Part shown: piece after piece, positions 19,933-28,244 of the stretch
Layout: every line of letters starts with the position of its first letter
Numbering within the stretch: position 1 is the stretch's first letter
Assembly (NCBI GenBank): GCA_937879875.1
Contig: CALFMN010000166.1
Location: 1 to 33,189, forward strand
Reading direction: 5' to 3'
Origin: an uncultured Chloroflexota bacterium
Lineage (GTDB): Bacteria; Chloroflexota; Dehalococcoidia; CAUJGQ01
DNA: 33,189 nucleotides
Program-made: the position numbers and the translations under genes
Notes under the pieces: generated by a model
The model's input: only the letters and a program-made list of their open reading frames with translations
Database searches by the model: none
What the model was told of the DNA's origin: nothing

Positions 19933-20720
19933 CGACCGATCCACACCGCCTTGCGCTTCTCCGCGAAGGCGCGCGGACCTTCTTTTGCGTCCTCTGCCGT
20001 ACGCGCCAGGCGGCGAATCGCTTCGCCCATGCGTACGGCATCGGGCAGCGGCAGAGTCGAGCAGCGCACGCAGACCTCTTTGGTCGCGGCGATGGCGGTC
20101 GGCCCGCGGTCGAGCAGGCGATCGGCCCAGCGCTCGGCTTCGGCCAGCAACTGCTCGTGCGGGATCACGCGATGCACCAGGCCGACGCGGTACGCCTCGC
20201 TGGCATCGATCGAGTCGCCCATCAGCAGCAGTTCCAGCGACGGGCCCATACCCACCAGCCGCGGCAGCCGGATCGCGGCCATGATCGTCGGCACACCGAT
20301 CTTGACTTCGGGAAAGCCGAACATCGCCCGGTCTGAGGCGAGGCGGAAGTCGCAGGTGATCGCCAGCGTGCAGCCGATGCCGAGGCAGTGGCCGTTGATC
20401 GCCGCGATCGTCGGCTTCCAGACCTCGAGGCCGGACTCGAACGTGTCCAGTCCGTACATCGAGGACCAGAAGCCGCTGTAGTTGGGAGCCTGGCCGGCGT
20501 TGGCGCGGTTGCCGGCGGCCAGCTCCTTCACGTCGGCGCCGGACGAAAAGGCGCGGCCGTTGCCGGTGACGATCGCAACCCACACGTCCGGATCCTGGCG
20601 GAAGTCCAGCCAGGCCTCACGCAGCTCGCGACCCATCTCGCCATTGAAGGCGTTCAGCGACTCCGGGCGATCGAGCGTGATGTAGGCCTTGCGCCCGCGC
20701 TTCTCATAGAGCACAGCCAT
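19929..20720 (-). CDS. Enoyl-CoA hydratase/isomerase family protein
   Basis: A 263-residue crotonase-fold protein that acts on acyl-CoA thioesters. The oxyanion-hole segments are GRAFSSGADVKEL and INGHCLGIGCTLAITCDFRL. The catalytic-region loop is FGFPEVKIGVPTIMAAIRL; one of the two hydratase glutamates (FPE) is present, but the GAGGTQRL segment is altered to PTIMAAIRL, so hydration, isomerisation or another crotonase reaction are all possible. ATG 20720 is chosen because GGAGGG precedes it and MAVLYEKRGRKAYITLDRP is the normal family start; the open frame upstream is not conserved. It lies downstream of the pterin gene by 86 bp, probably the same transcript. Confidence 0.9.
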   Translation of the reverse strand: MAVLYEKRGRKAYITLDRPESLNAFNGEMGRELREAWLDFRQDPDVWVAIVTGNGRAFSSGADVKELAAGNRANAGQAPNYSGFWSSMYGLDTFESGLEVWKPTIAAINGHCLGIGCTLAITCDFRLASDRAMFGFPEVKIGVPTIMAAIRLPRLVGMGPSLELLLMGDSIDASEAYRVGLVHRVIPHEQLLAEAERWADRLLDRGPTAIAATKEVCVRCSTLPLPDAVRMGEAIRRLARTAEDAKEGPRAFAEKRKAVWIGR

Positions 20721-20806
20721 CGTGACGTCCCTCCGATGTACCCCGCTGCCGGCAGCGCGACGACCGCTCGCGCAGCTCCGGCTGCCGCACCGGGCTTCCC
20801 GACGCA

Positions 20807-21322
20807 CTATACCGTGGCAAGCGGCGGCAGATCGGCGGCGAACCAGCCGGCCTGGCCCGGCGCCTCTTCGACGCCCACGCTCACGCGCTGAATGTTGGCC
20901 GCGCAGGCCGCCTGCAGCGCCTTGACCACCTGCCACCAGAACCACTCGGCGATCAGCTCGGCAGTGGTATTGGCGATCGGCAGCTCGAACACGTCTTCCG
21001 CCGGAAAGACATAGCCCTTCTCACCAAAGCGCAGCGCTACCGTGGACCCCTTGCGCGCCACGTCAAGCAGGGCACTCGTGCCTTGCAGCAAGAAGTGGTG
21101 GTCGAGCCGCTCGCAGATCTCGCGGCCGCTGCGCTTGAGCAGGCCGAAGTCGGCGACCCAGCCGATCGCGCTCAGTCCGCCCTCGGCCTCGATCGTGACG
21201 GCGTAGTTGTGGCCGTGCAGCGGCTCGATGCTATCGCCGAACGTCGCCATATGCGCGGCGGCGAACTTGAGGCGTTGCGCCTGCACGCGGGCCGCGCGGA
21301 ACGGCCGCTGATACGGCGTCAT
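20807..21322 (-). CDS. 6-pyruvoyl-tetrahydropterin synthase family protein, PTPS-III type
   Basis: A 171-residue T-fold enzyme acting on dihydroneopterin triphosphate. Zinc ligands are His24 (FAAAHMATF), His36 and His38 (LHGHNY). The catalytic Cys of QueD/PTPS (CxxxHGH) is absent; instead Glu33 gives the E(x)2HGH signature of PTPS-III, which makes 6-hydroxymethyl-dihydropterin and replaces FolB in folate synthesis. LDHHFLL and VEEAPG are the other active-site segments. About 35 residues are inserted between LDHH and IANTTAE compared with the 120-residue QueD. Translation is placed at ATG 21322, MTPYQRPFRAARVQ, since the upstream extension is low-complexity. The folate role is inference from the motif. 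Confidence 0.85.
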   Translation of the reverse strand: MTPYQRPFRAARVQAQRLKFAAAHMATFGDSIEPLHGHNYAVTIEAEGGLSAIGWVADFGLLKRSGREICERLDHHFLLQGTSALLDVARKGSTVALRFGEKGYVFPAEDVFELPIANTTAELIAEWFWWQVVKALQAACAANIQRVSVGVEEAPGQAGWFAADLPPLATV

Positions 21323-21679
21323 CGCACGCCGTCCGGCCGACGACTGGGAGCAACGGTCCGCGGCGATGGCCCGGCGAGCGCTGGCCAACGCAGAAATTTG
21401 GCGTCCGCCGTTGCGCAACCGCCATCGTTGGAGTTACGTTTCGGTATCGGGGTCAAGTCACGGACATTGAGACTGTGGTTCAACCGCGTAGGGACAAGTT
21501 CTAACATAAATGTGTAGCGAACGCTCCTCGGAGGTGCTAGGCTTAGGCAGATATCAGCCTACAGAAGAATACCGACCTGTGGTAGCCCGTTCCGGGTTGG
21601 GCATGTCGCGTTCGCTTCAGGACGCGGCCGGGGAGGTTGCTTCGGCCGGGCCGGACGTTACATAAAGGCAGGACATGCT
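21323..21679. other. Divergent intergenic region, pterin gene / marR
   Basis: This 357-bp gap separates divergently transcribed genes and should hold promoters for both. It is less GC-rich around 21480-21560. Besides the palindrome at 21544-21561 I see no gene, RNA or repeat in it. The 5' part is open on the minus strand as a possible N-terminal extension of the pterin enzyme but looks non-conserved. Confidence 0.5.
21544..21561. promoter_or_regulatory. Palindromic operator candidate upstream of marR
   Basis: TAGGCAGATATCAGCCTA equals its own reverse complement at 16 of 18 positions. MarR dimers bind 16-20 bp palindromes of this kind, often upstream of their own gene. The site is 118 bp before the marR start. 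Confidence 0.45.
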
Positions 21680-22186
21680 ATGCAGAACCCCCCGCATCCC
21701 GCCGTCGATGCCTACCGCCGACTCTACGTCGCCCATACCGCCGTGGCGCGCGCGATCGAGCGTGACCTGATCCGCGTGGGTGTGAGCCTGCCGCAGGCGA
21801 TCGCCTTGCAGGTGATCGGCACCGCGACCGGCGCCGTTACGGCCACGCAACTCGCCGGCTACATGGGCCAGGAGCGCCAGAGCATGACCGGCCTGATCGA
21901 CCGCATGGAGGTGAAGGCCTGGCTGGTGCGTGTGCGCGATCTGCCGGACCGCCGCGCCATTCGCCTCGAACTGACCGAGGCGGGCCGCGAGAAGCTGGAG
22001 GAGATCCTGCCGATTACGTACCGCGCGGTCGTGCAGATCTTCGCCCGCTTCGGCGAGAGCGAGCTGCTGAACATGGCCCGTACCTTCGAGGCGGTCTACG
22101 ACGCGGCCGCCGCGCAGCCCGGCATGGATCTGCCCGCGGTGTTCGAGAGCGAGCCGCAGCCCACGGTGGACGCGGCGATCGCCTGA
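21680..22186 (+). CDS. MarR family transcriptional regulator
   Basis: A 168-residue winged-helix regulator. The dimerisation helix spans about 10-35 (YRRLYVAHTAVARAIERDL). The HTH is AVTATQLAGYMGQERQSMTG (51-70), and the wing is VRVRDLPDRRAIRLELTEAG, with the family Asp-Arg-Arg signature. C-terminal helices continue to about 150, with a non-conserved acidic tail. AGGAC precedes ATG 21680. The ligand and targets are unknown. The next gene downstream on the same strand is 623 bp away, so self-regulation through the palindrome at 21544, or control of the divergent pterin/crotonase genes, is the simplest guess. Confidence 0.9.
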   Translation: MQNPPHPAVDAYRRLYVAHTAVARAIERDLIRVGVSLPQAIALQVIGTATGAVTATQLAGYMGQERQSMTGLIDRMEVKAWLVRVRDLPDRRAIRLELTEAGREKLEEILPITYRAVVQIFARFGESELLNMARTFEAVYDAAAAQPGMDLPAVFESEPQPTVDAAIA

Positions 22187-22809
22187 TTCGCTGTCCATCT
22201 CACCTTGTACCGGTTTCCGTGGCCGCCAGGATGGCGGTCCGTAGTCTGGCGCACATCAACCACCACGGGGTGCAGGCATTCCCAGACGCCGGCCGGTACA
22301 CTCAGAAAGAACGATTCGTCCATGGCGGGGCGCTGCTCGTCCGCCGCCGGATGGCGGGGCCGAAGCCGGCGGCGCTGGCTGCGCGGCGTGTGAACACGCC
22401 CCGACATCGCATATGCGAAAGTCAGGTGGATGTGTCCTGAGGCGGCGATCGCAACAGAACAGCAGCCGGGGCGAGGCAGAGGCTCCGGGTCGGGGCGGCG
22501 GTAACAAACCGCGCCCCTCGCAGATTCGCGAAACGGCGGACAACGCGACGGCCGATTCGGTTTCACAAGTCGTCGTCGAAGCCTCTCGATGAGACGTTGA
22601 TTCGGAAATAGGCTATGAACCATTCCCGCTCCCAGGTTGTGAGGCTGCCCTGACGCGGCCCTCCGAACGCCCGCAACCGGTCGTATTCGAGATGGTGCGC
22701 CTGACCGTCCGGCCGACTGTTGCGTCCTGTCCTCAACTCATCGGTCAGCCCCAGCCTGCGACGGAGTGCGTCGACGAGACTGCCTGACGAAATCGGCTAT
22801 GCTACCCCT
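22187..22809. other. Intergenic region without a convincing gene
   Basis: This 623-bp gap contains only low-quality open frames. Hairpins are visible at 22385-22400 (GGCGTG-tgaa-CACGCC) and 22492-22517 (GGGGCGGCGGT with ACCGCGCCCC), which may end the marR transcript. TGCCTGACGAAATCG occurs twice at its right edge (around 22781 and 22811), the second copy being the start of the LuxR-type gene. Confidence 0.5.
22798..22803 (+). promoter_or_regulatory. Putative -10 box for the LuxR-type gene
   Basis: TATGCT ends 6 bp before ATG 22810, with no Shine-Dalgarno between, giving leaderless geometry. No clear -35 is seen. Confidence 0.35.
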
Positions 22810-24645
22810 ATGCCTGACGAAATCGCCTGTGCCGCCTGTCGACGGGTGCTGCCCGCCACCGGCGTGGGTCGGCCCCGGCGGTTCTGTTCGGACGCCTGCC
22901 GCGAGGCCGCCCGCCTGCGCCGCCAGCAGGGCTTGCCGGAGTCGGCGCCGCGGGTGCGCACCGGTGGCCAACGGCCGCTCGCCGCCCGGCTCCAGCCGGA
23001 TGAGACCGGCCACACGCCGGCGGCGCGCGGGGAGCCCGGCCTGGCGCTGAGCGAGGTTGGGCGTGGCACCGCGGCGCTCGGCGCCGGGCAGTGGGAGCTC
23101 GCCCGCGCGGCCTTCAGCGCTGCACTCGCCTGCGAGGACGTCCCCGAGGCGCACGATGGCCTGGCCGAGGCCCTCTCTTGGCTGGGCAATGTGACGGCGG
23201 CGATCGCGCACGGCGAACGTGCCTATGCGGGTTTCCGCCGCCGGGAAGCGCCGCGGCGGGCGGCCGTGGTCGCACTCTGGCTCGCGCGTGAGCACCTGAA
23301 CCTGGGAGGCCGTCGGGCGGTTGCCAACGGCTGGTTGAACCGTGCCGAGCGACTCCTGGAGGGCCACGGGCCGTGCGTGGAACACGGATGGCTCGAGTGG
23401 TTCCGGGCCAAGCTCGCGCCGTCGCCCGCCGAAGAGGCGGCGGCAGCCGGGCGCGCGCTTGCACTGGCGACCAGCTACGGCAACGCCGCCCTTGAGGCGC
23501 TCGCGCTCAGTCAGCTCGGACGTGCCCACGTGCAGCTCGGCCAGATCCGCGAAGGGATGGATGAGTTGGATGAGGCGGTGGCGGCGGCAACGGGCGGGGA
23601 GATCAGCGATCCGCAGGTGATCGCCGATACCTGCTGCAACATGATCACGGCCTGTGAGACGGCCGCCGACTTTGAGCGCGGCGCCGAGTGGTGCCAGTTC
23701 CTGGACGCCTTGACCCAGCAGGCGCATCTGGTGCCCTTCTTTGCCCGCTGTCGCCAGGTCTACGCGAGCATCCTGCTGGCCACCGGGCGCTGGACCGAGG
23801 CCGAGCACGAATTGCTCCGCTCCGCCGACGCGTTTGCGGGCTGTTACCCGGCGCTCCGGATCGCCCCGCTGGGCCGGCTCGCGGTCCTCCGCGTCCGGCA
23901 AGGGCGGCTCGAAGAAGCGTGCCAGCTAATCGCCGGGCAGGAAGCGCACGGCGCGGCCGCCCAGGCGCTGGCCGCCATCCACCTCGCGCGGCGCCAGCCG
24001 GAGCTGGCCTGTGCGGTGACGCGGCGCCAGATCGCCGCGCTCGGTGCGACCGCGCTGGTCACGGCGCCGCTGCTGGCACTGCTGGCTGAGGCCGACCCGG
24101 CTAGCGACGCCGCTGTGTGCCTGGTGGCGCTGGCCGAGCGCACCGGGCTGCGGCCGGTGGCAGGCCTGGCGGCGTTGGCGACGGCACGAACGGCCGCGAG
24201 GCCACGGCCGTACCTGGAGCGGGCAACGGTCCTGTTCGCCGAGGCGGGCATGCCCTACGAGGAGGCGCTCGCACGCTGCGAGCTGGCCTACGTGGTGGCG
24301 GACACCGAGCCGGCCATCGCGTGCGCGGAAGCGCAGGCCGCGCTCCGGGTGTTCGAGTCCCTGGGCGCCCAGCCGCGGGCCGACCAGGCGGCCGCGCTCC
24401 TCCGTCGGCTGGGCGTCGCGCGCAGTCCCCGGCAGGTGGCCAGCGGCCTGAGTGGGCGCGAGCGCGAAGTGCTGCGCCTCGTCGGCGGCGGTCTGACGAA
24501 CTCCGAGATCGCGGCGCGCCTCGTCATCAGCCGCAAGACGGCCGAGCACCACGTTGCGAGCATTCTCGGCAAGCTGGGCCTCCGCAATCGCGCCGAAGTC
24601 ATCGCCCACGCAGTGCGCCTGGGCCAACAATCCGCCATCGAGTAG
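22810..24645 (+). CDS. LuxR-type transcriptional regulator with N-terminal zinc finger and TPR-like repeats
   Basis: A 611-residue protein. The N-terminus has a Cys motif CAAC...CSDAC (Cys7, Cys10, Cys26, Cys30) resembling a small zinc finger. A long Ala/Leu/Arg-rich helical region (about 75-535) consists of TPR-like pairs (AHDGLAEALSWLGNVTAAIA, ALSQLGRAHVQLGQIREGMD). The C-terminal LuxR HTH is LSGREREVLRLVGGGLTNSE, IAARLVISRKTAEHHVASIL and GKLGLRNRAEV. Unlike MalT-type regulators it lacks a P-loop ATPase. The upstream open frame repeats LPDEIGYATP-MPDEIACA, a 30-bp-spaced duplication; I chose the second start because a -10-like box precedes it. A methyltransferase follows in the same direction and may be its target. 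Confidence 0.85.
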   Translation: MPDEIACAACRRVLPATGVGRPRRFCSDACREAARLRRQQGLPESAPRVRTGGQRPLAARLQPDETGHTPAARGEPGLALSEVGRGTAALGAGQWELARAAFSAALACEDVPEAHDGLAEALSWLGNVTAAIAHGERAYAGFRRREAPRRAAVVALWLAREHLNLGGRRAVANGWLNRAERLLEGHGPCVEHGWLEWFRAKLAPSPAEEAAAAGRALALATSYGNAALEALALSQLGRAHVQLGQIREGMDELDEAVAAATGGEISDPQVIADTCCNMITACETAADFERGAEWCQFLDALTQQAHLVPFFARCRQVYASILLATGRWTEAEHELLRSADAFAGCYPALRIAPLGRLAVLRVRQGRLEEACQLIAGQEAHGAAAQALAAIHLARRQPELACAVTRRQIAALGATALVTAPLLALLAEADPASDAAVCLVALAERTGLRPVAGLAALATARTAARPRPYLERATVLFAEAGMPYEEALARCELAYVVADTEPAIACAEAQAALRVFESLGAQPRADQAAALLRRLGVARSPRQVASGLSGREREVLRLVGGGLTNSEIAARLVISRKTAEHHVASILGKLGLRNRAEVIAHAVRLGQQSAIE

Positions 24646-24717
24646 GTACACACCCCGATGCTGGCGCCGCCATCCAGGGACATCCTTGCTTCATCACGCC
24701 TGCGAAGGGGGCCAGCG

Positions 24718-25578
24718 ATGACCACGGAGTCGAACAAGAGAGCTGCAGCGGTCAACACGGCGGCGAATGTCGAGGGAGCGATTAAGGCCGCGTACACCAT
24801 GGACAACGCCTGGCAGCAGGAACGGCACCGGCTGGCCCTGCTCGAGGCGAGCGAGGACCCAACGACGACGCGCCACCTGGAGGCGTTGGGCGTGAGCGCG
24901 GGCTGGCGCTGCCTCGAGGTCGGTGGGGGGGGCGGGTCGATCGCCGCCTGGCTCTGCCGACGTGTCGAGCCCGACGGCGCCGTCCTCGCCACCGATATCG
25001 ATCCGCGCTTCCTCGACGCGCTGGACTACCCCAATCTCGAGGTGCGTCGGCACGACATCGTGACCGACCCGCTCCCCGCGTCCTACTTCGACCTCATCCA
25101 TACGCGCGCCGTGCTGACGCATCTTGCGGGTCGTGACCAGGCCCTGCGGCAAATGGTGGCTGCGCTCAAGCCCGGCGGCTGGCTGCTCGCCGAAGAGCTC
25201 GACTTCGAGTCGTTCCGCCCCGGCCCGACCGTTTCACCGGAGGCCGCCGCCCTTTTCGACAAGCACTGGCGCACGGTCGAACAGATCTGGACCGGGCACG
25301 GGGTGGATGTCCGCTGCGGCTGGCGCCTCTACGGCGATCTGCGCAGTCGAGGACTCGAGGACGTCGGCGCACAAGGCAGGGTGGTCATGATTCGTGGAAC
25401 CTCTGCCGATGCGGAGTTTTGGCGCCTGACATGGGAACAGCTCCGGGAGCGCACCCTCGCCTCCGGCATGGTCTCCGAGCCAGAGCTGGAGCAGCTACTT
25501 CGCTTGCTTGCTGACCCGGACTTCACATGGGGGGACGGCACCATCTGGGCGGTCTGGGGGCGTCGCCCCGCGCAGTAG
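24718..25578 (+). CDS. Class I SAM-dependent methyltransferase
   Basis: A 286-residue Rossmann methyltransferase. Motif I is CLEVGGGGGSIAAWL (65-79), the acidic residue binding the ribose is in LATDIDPRFLD, motif IV is YFDLIHTRAVLTHL and motif V is LKPGGWLLAEELDFESF. GAAGGGGG precedes ATG 24718; an in-frame ATG 60 bp earlier has no ribosome binding site. The acceptor could be a small molecule or lipid, as in UbiE-like enzymes. It starts 72 bp after the LuxR-type gene, so the pair may be an operon. The C-terminal third (LRDLAD, FTWGDGTIWAVWGRRP) is typical of such stand-alone enzymes. Confidence 0.88.
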   Translation: MTTESNKRAAAVNTAANVEGAIKAAYTMDNAWQQERHRLALLEASEDPTTTRHLEALGVSAGWRCLEVGGGGGSIAAWLCRRVEPDGAVLATDIDPRFLDALDYPNLEVRRHDIVTDPLPASYFDLIHTRAVLTHLAGRDQALRQMVAALKPGGWLLAEELDFESFRPGPTVSPEAAALFDKHWRTVEQIWTGHGVDVRCGWRLYGDLRSRGLEDVGAQGRVVMIRGTSADAEFWRLTWEQLRERTLASGMVSEPELEQLLRLLADPDFTWGDGTIWAVWGRRPAQ

Positions 25579-25861
25579 GAGCGACATCCTGACAGGCACT
25601 ACAGATCGCCCCGGTAACGCAAATGGCCCGCTCCAAGATCCCGGTTGAGCACTTGCCACTGTCGTTCTGCTGTACACGCGGATGGGCGTCACGGTGGTGA
25701 ACACGTCGGCCGTGCGAGCTGCGATCTCTGACAGCGCGACCGTAATCCGGTTGTGCCGCGCTCGATTGGCTGTGCGCAGGCCAACCGGATCACGTCTCGC
25801 ACGCTGTGCCTGCCCGACCAGGAGTGCACCATGCACCGGGTATTGGCGTTCGCTCCGATAC

Positions 25862-26053
25862 ATGCCATATCATGCGTATATCTCTGTGAAGCGCGAACTG
25901 CAGCCAGATCAGATGCAGCTTACCGCCATTCACATCGACCTCGAAGAACATGCGGTCGAATTCGGGGACCGGCATGGCACCATTGGACGATTGCGCTTCA
26001 GCGGAGCGACCGTCCTCTACGAAGGCCAGCCGCTCCTGTTCACGCCCAATTAG
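25862..26053 (+). CDS. Small hypothetical protein
   Basis: A 63-residue protein-like frame: MPYHAYISVKRELQPDQMQL, TAIHIDLEEHAVEFGDRHGT, IGRLRFSGATVLYEGQPLLF. The pattern of alternating hydrophobic residues suggests a small beta-rich domain. No family is recognised, and there is no signal, membrane segment or cysteine. No Shine-Dalgarno precedes the ATG. The 283 bp before it (25579-25861) and the 279 bp after it contain no other supported gene. Confidence 0.5.
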   Translation: MPYHAYISVKRELQPDQMQLTAIHIDLEEHAVEFGDRHGTIGRLRFSGATVLYEGQPLLFTPN

Positions 26054-26319
26054 GGTTCCGACCCAGCGCGGGAGCCATCGCCGCTGTAGCCGGGGACGGC
26101 GTGAGCGCTGCGCCGCCACCTGGCGGCCGTCGTAGCGGCCTTTCTGCCGTCGCGCGTCGGTGGCGCAGACCCACCGCGGCAGATGATCCCCACGTTATCG
26201 CATCGGACGCGCACCCGGCCGAACGGTTGGCGTCCCGCGTCCGCGTTCGATACCATGCCCTTCGGCGCGGCCACGGTACAATTGCTGCACGGGCGACGGC
26301 CGGCGAGCGATGCGGTCGC

Positions 26320-26325
26320 AAGGAG
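26320..26325 (+). promoter_or_regulatory. speA: Ribosome binding site that sets the speA start
   Basis: AAGGAG stands 7 bp before GTG 26333, the standard distance. GTG 26327 would be only 1 bp away, and the upstream ATGs have no such site. Confidence 0.7.
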
Positions 26326-26332
26326 TGTGCCC

Positions 26333-28231
26333 GTGGGGAACTGGTCGATCGAGCGCAGCGCGGAGCTGTACCGGCTGCGCGGCTGGGGCGAACCGTACTT
26401 CGACATCAACGACGAAGGCCATCTCTCGGTCTCGCCCACGGGCGGCGCCGCGCCCACGATCGACCTGTACCGCCTGGTGCAGGAGCTGCAAACGCGCAGC
26501 CTGAGCCTGCCCTACCTGATCCGCTTCTCCGATATTCTGGGCGACCGCATTCGCCGCCTGAATGAGTCGTTCGGCCGCGCCATGCACGAGTACGAGTATG
26601 CGGGCAAGTACCGCGGCGTCTATCCCGTCAAGGTCAACCAGCAGCGCCATCTGGTGGAGGACGTGATCGCGCACGGCCGGCCGTATCATCTCGGCTTGGA
26701 AGCGGGGTCGAAGCCGGAGCTGCTGATCGCCGTGGCGCTGCTGGACACGCCGGACACGCTGATCGTCTGCAACGGCTTCAAGGACCAGGAGTATATCGAG
26801 ACGGCGCTGCTGGCGCGCAAGCTGGGCAAGAACCCGGTGGTTGTGATCGAGCGGCTGGCCGAGCTGGACCTGGTGCTGCGCGCCTACGAGAAGCTGGGCA
26901 TCGAGCCGGTGATCGGCGTACGCGCCAAGCTGACGGCGCGCGGCAGCGGCCGCTGGGGCATCTCCACGGGCGACGGCTCGAAGTTCGGTCTGACCTCGTC
27001 CGAGATCGTGCGCGTGGTGGAGCGGCTGCGCGAGGCCAGCCTGCTGCATACGCTGCAACTGCTGCACTTTCACATGGGCTCGCAGATCACGCAGATCGGC
27101 GTGATTAAGTCGGCCCTGCGCGAGGCGACGCAGTTCTACTGCGAGCTGGCGGCGCTGGGCGCCGCGATGGGCTATCTCGATGTCGGCGGCGGTCTGGCAA
27201 TCGACTACGACGGCTCCAAGACCGACTTCCCCGCATCGAAGAACTACAACGTGCAGGAGTACGCCTACGACGTGATCGCCGCCGTACAGTCGGCCTGCGA
27301 GCGGCACAAGCTGGCGATGCCGACCATCGTGACCGAAAGCGGCCGCGCCATGGTTTCGCACCAGTCGGTGCTCGTGTTCGACGTGCTGGGCGTGAACCGC
27401 GTGTTCGCGGGAGAACTGGAAGCGCCGCGTCGCGAAGACCACCAGCAGGTGCACGATCTGTACGAGACGTACCGCACGGTGGACGCGGAGAACCTGCAGG
27501 AGGCGTATCACGACGCCGTCGAGGCGCGCGACCAGACGCAAACGCTGTTCGCGCTCGGCTATGTGGGCCTGGAGGGGCGGGCGCGGGCGGAGCGGCTGTT
27601 CTGGGCCTGCTGCGAGCGCATCCTGCACTTCCTGCGCGGTGCCGAACACGTGCCCGAGGAGCTGGAGGATCTCGAGGAGATCCTCGCGGATACCTACTTC
27701 TGCAACTTCTCCGTCTTCCAGTCGATTCCGGACAGCTGGGCGATCGATCAGCTTTTCCCGATCATGCCGATCCATCGCCTGGACGAAGAGCCCGACCGCC
27801 GCGCGACGCTGGCCGACCTGACCTGCGACAGCGATGGCCGCATCGACCAGTTCATCGACTTGCAGGACGTCAAGCACGTGATCGAGTTGCATGCGCCGGA
27901 CGGCCGGCCCTACTATCTTGGCGTCTTTCTCGCCGGCGCCTACCAGGAGATCCTTGGCGATCTGCACAACCTCTTCGGCGACACCAACGTCGTCCACGTT
28001 CACGCGACGGAAGGCGGCTACCGCCTCGAGCAGGTGATCAAGGGCGACACGATGGCCGAGGTGTTGAACTACGTGCAGTACGACGGCGAGGCGTTGCTGG
28101 AAGGCGTGCGGCGCCAGGCCGAGCGCGCCCTGCAGAGCGGCCAGCTAACGTTGGAGCAGTCCCGCCTGCTGCTGCAGACGTTCGAGAACAGCCTGCGCGC
28201 CTCGACGTATCTCACCGGCGCGGCCGGCTGA
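26333..28231 (+). CDS. speA: Biosynthetic arginine decarboxylase
   Basis: Converts arginine to agmatine, the first step of one polyamine route. A 632-residue fold-III PLP enzyme of normal length for SpeA (about 630-660). The PLP lysine is Lys100 in YPVKVNQQRHLVEDV. The PLP-phosphate region is LDVGGGLAIDYDGSKTDF, and TESGRAMVSHQSVLVFDVLG is characteristic. The substrate loop includes SIPDSWAIDQLFPIMPIHRL, and the C-terminal part has GAYQEILGDLHNLFGDTN. GTG 26333 is chosen by the ribosome binding site and because MGNWSIERSAELYRLRGWGE aligns with known starts. Agmatinase is not in the window. It ends 13 bp before the convergent protease gene. Confidence 0.95.
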   Translation: MGNWSIERSAELYRLRGWGEPYFDINDEGHLSVSPTGGAAPTIDLYRLVQELQTRSLSLPYLIRFSDILGDRIRRLNESFGRAMHEYEYAGKYRGVYPVKVNQQRHLVEDVIAHGRPYHLGLEAGSKPELLIAVALLDTPDTLIVCNGFKDQEYIETALLARKLGKNPVVVIERLAELDLVLRAYEKLGIEPVIGVRAKLTARGSGRWGISTGDGSKFGLTSSEIVRVVERLREASLLHTLQLLHFHMGSQITQIGVIKSALREATQFYCELAALGAAMGYLDVGGGLAIDYDGSKTDFPASKNYNVQEYAYDVIAAVQSACERHKLAMPTIVTESGRAMVSHQSVLVFDVLGVNRVFAGELEAPRREDHQQVHDLYETYRTVDAENLQEAYHDAVEARDQTQTLFALGYVGLEGRARAERLFWACCERILHFLRGAEHVPEELEDLEEILADTYFCNFSVFQSIPDSWAIDQLFPIMPIHRLDEEPDRRATLADLTCDSDGRIDQFIDLQDVKHVIELHAPDGRPYYLGVFLAGAYQEILGDLHNLFGDTNVVHVHATEGGYRLEQVIKGDTMAEVLNYVQYDGEALLEGVRRQAERALQSGQLTLEQSRLLLQTFENSLRASTYLTGAAG

Positions 28232-28244
28232 GCCTGATCGGAAC

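Noticed and set aside
22096..22623. 175-codon minus-strand frame in the gap after marR
   Set aside because: Overlaps the marR 3' end, biased composition, no domain and no ribosome binding site.
26195..28003. A 602-codon open frame antisense to speA
   Set aside because: Mirror of a certain gene, with low-complexity Arg/Gln/Val composition and no domain.
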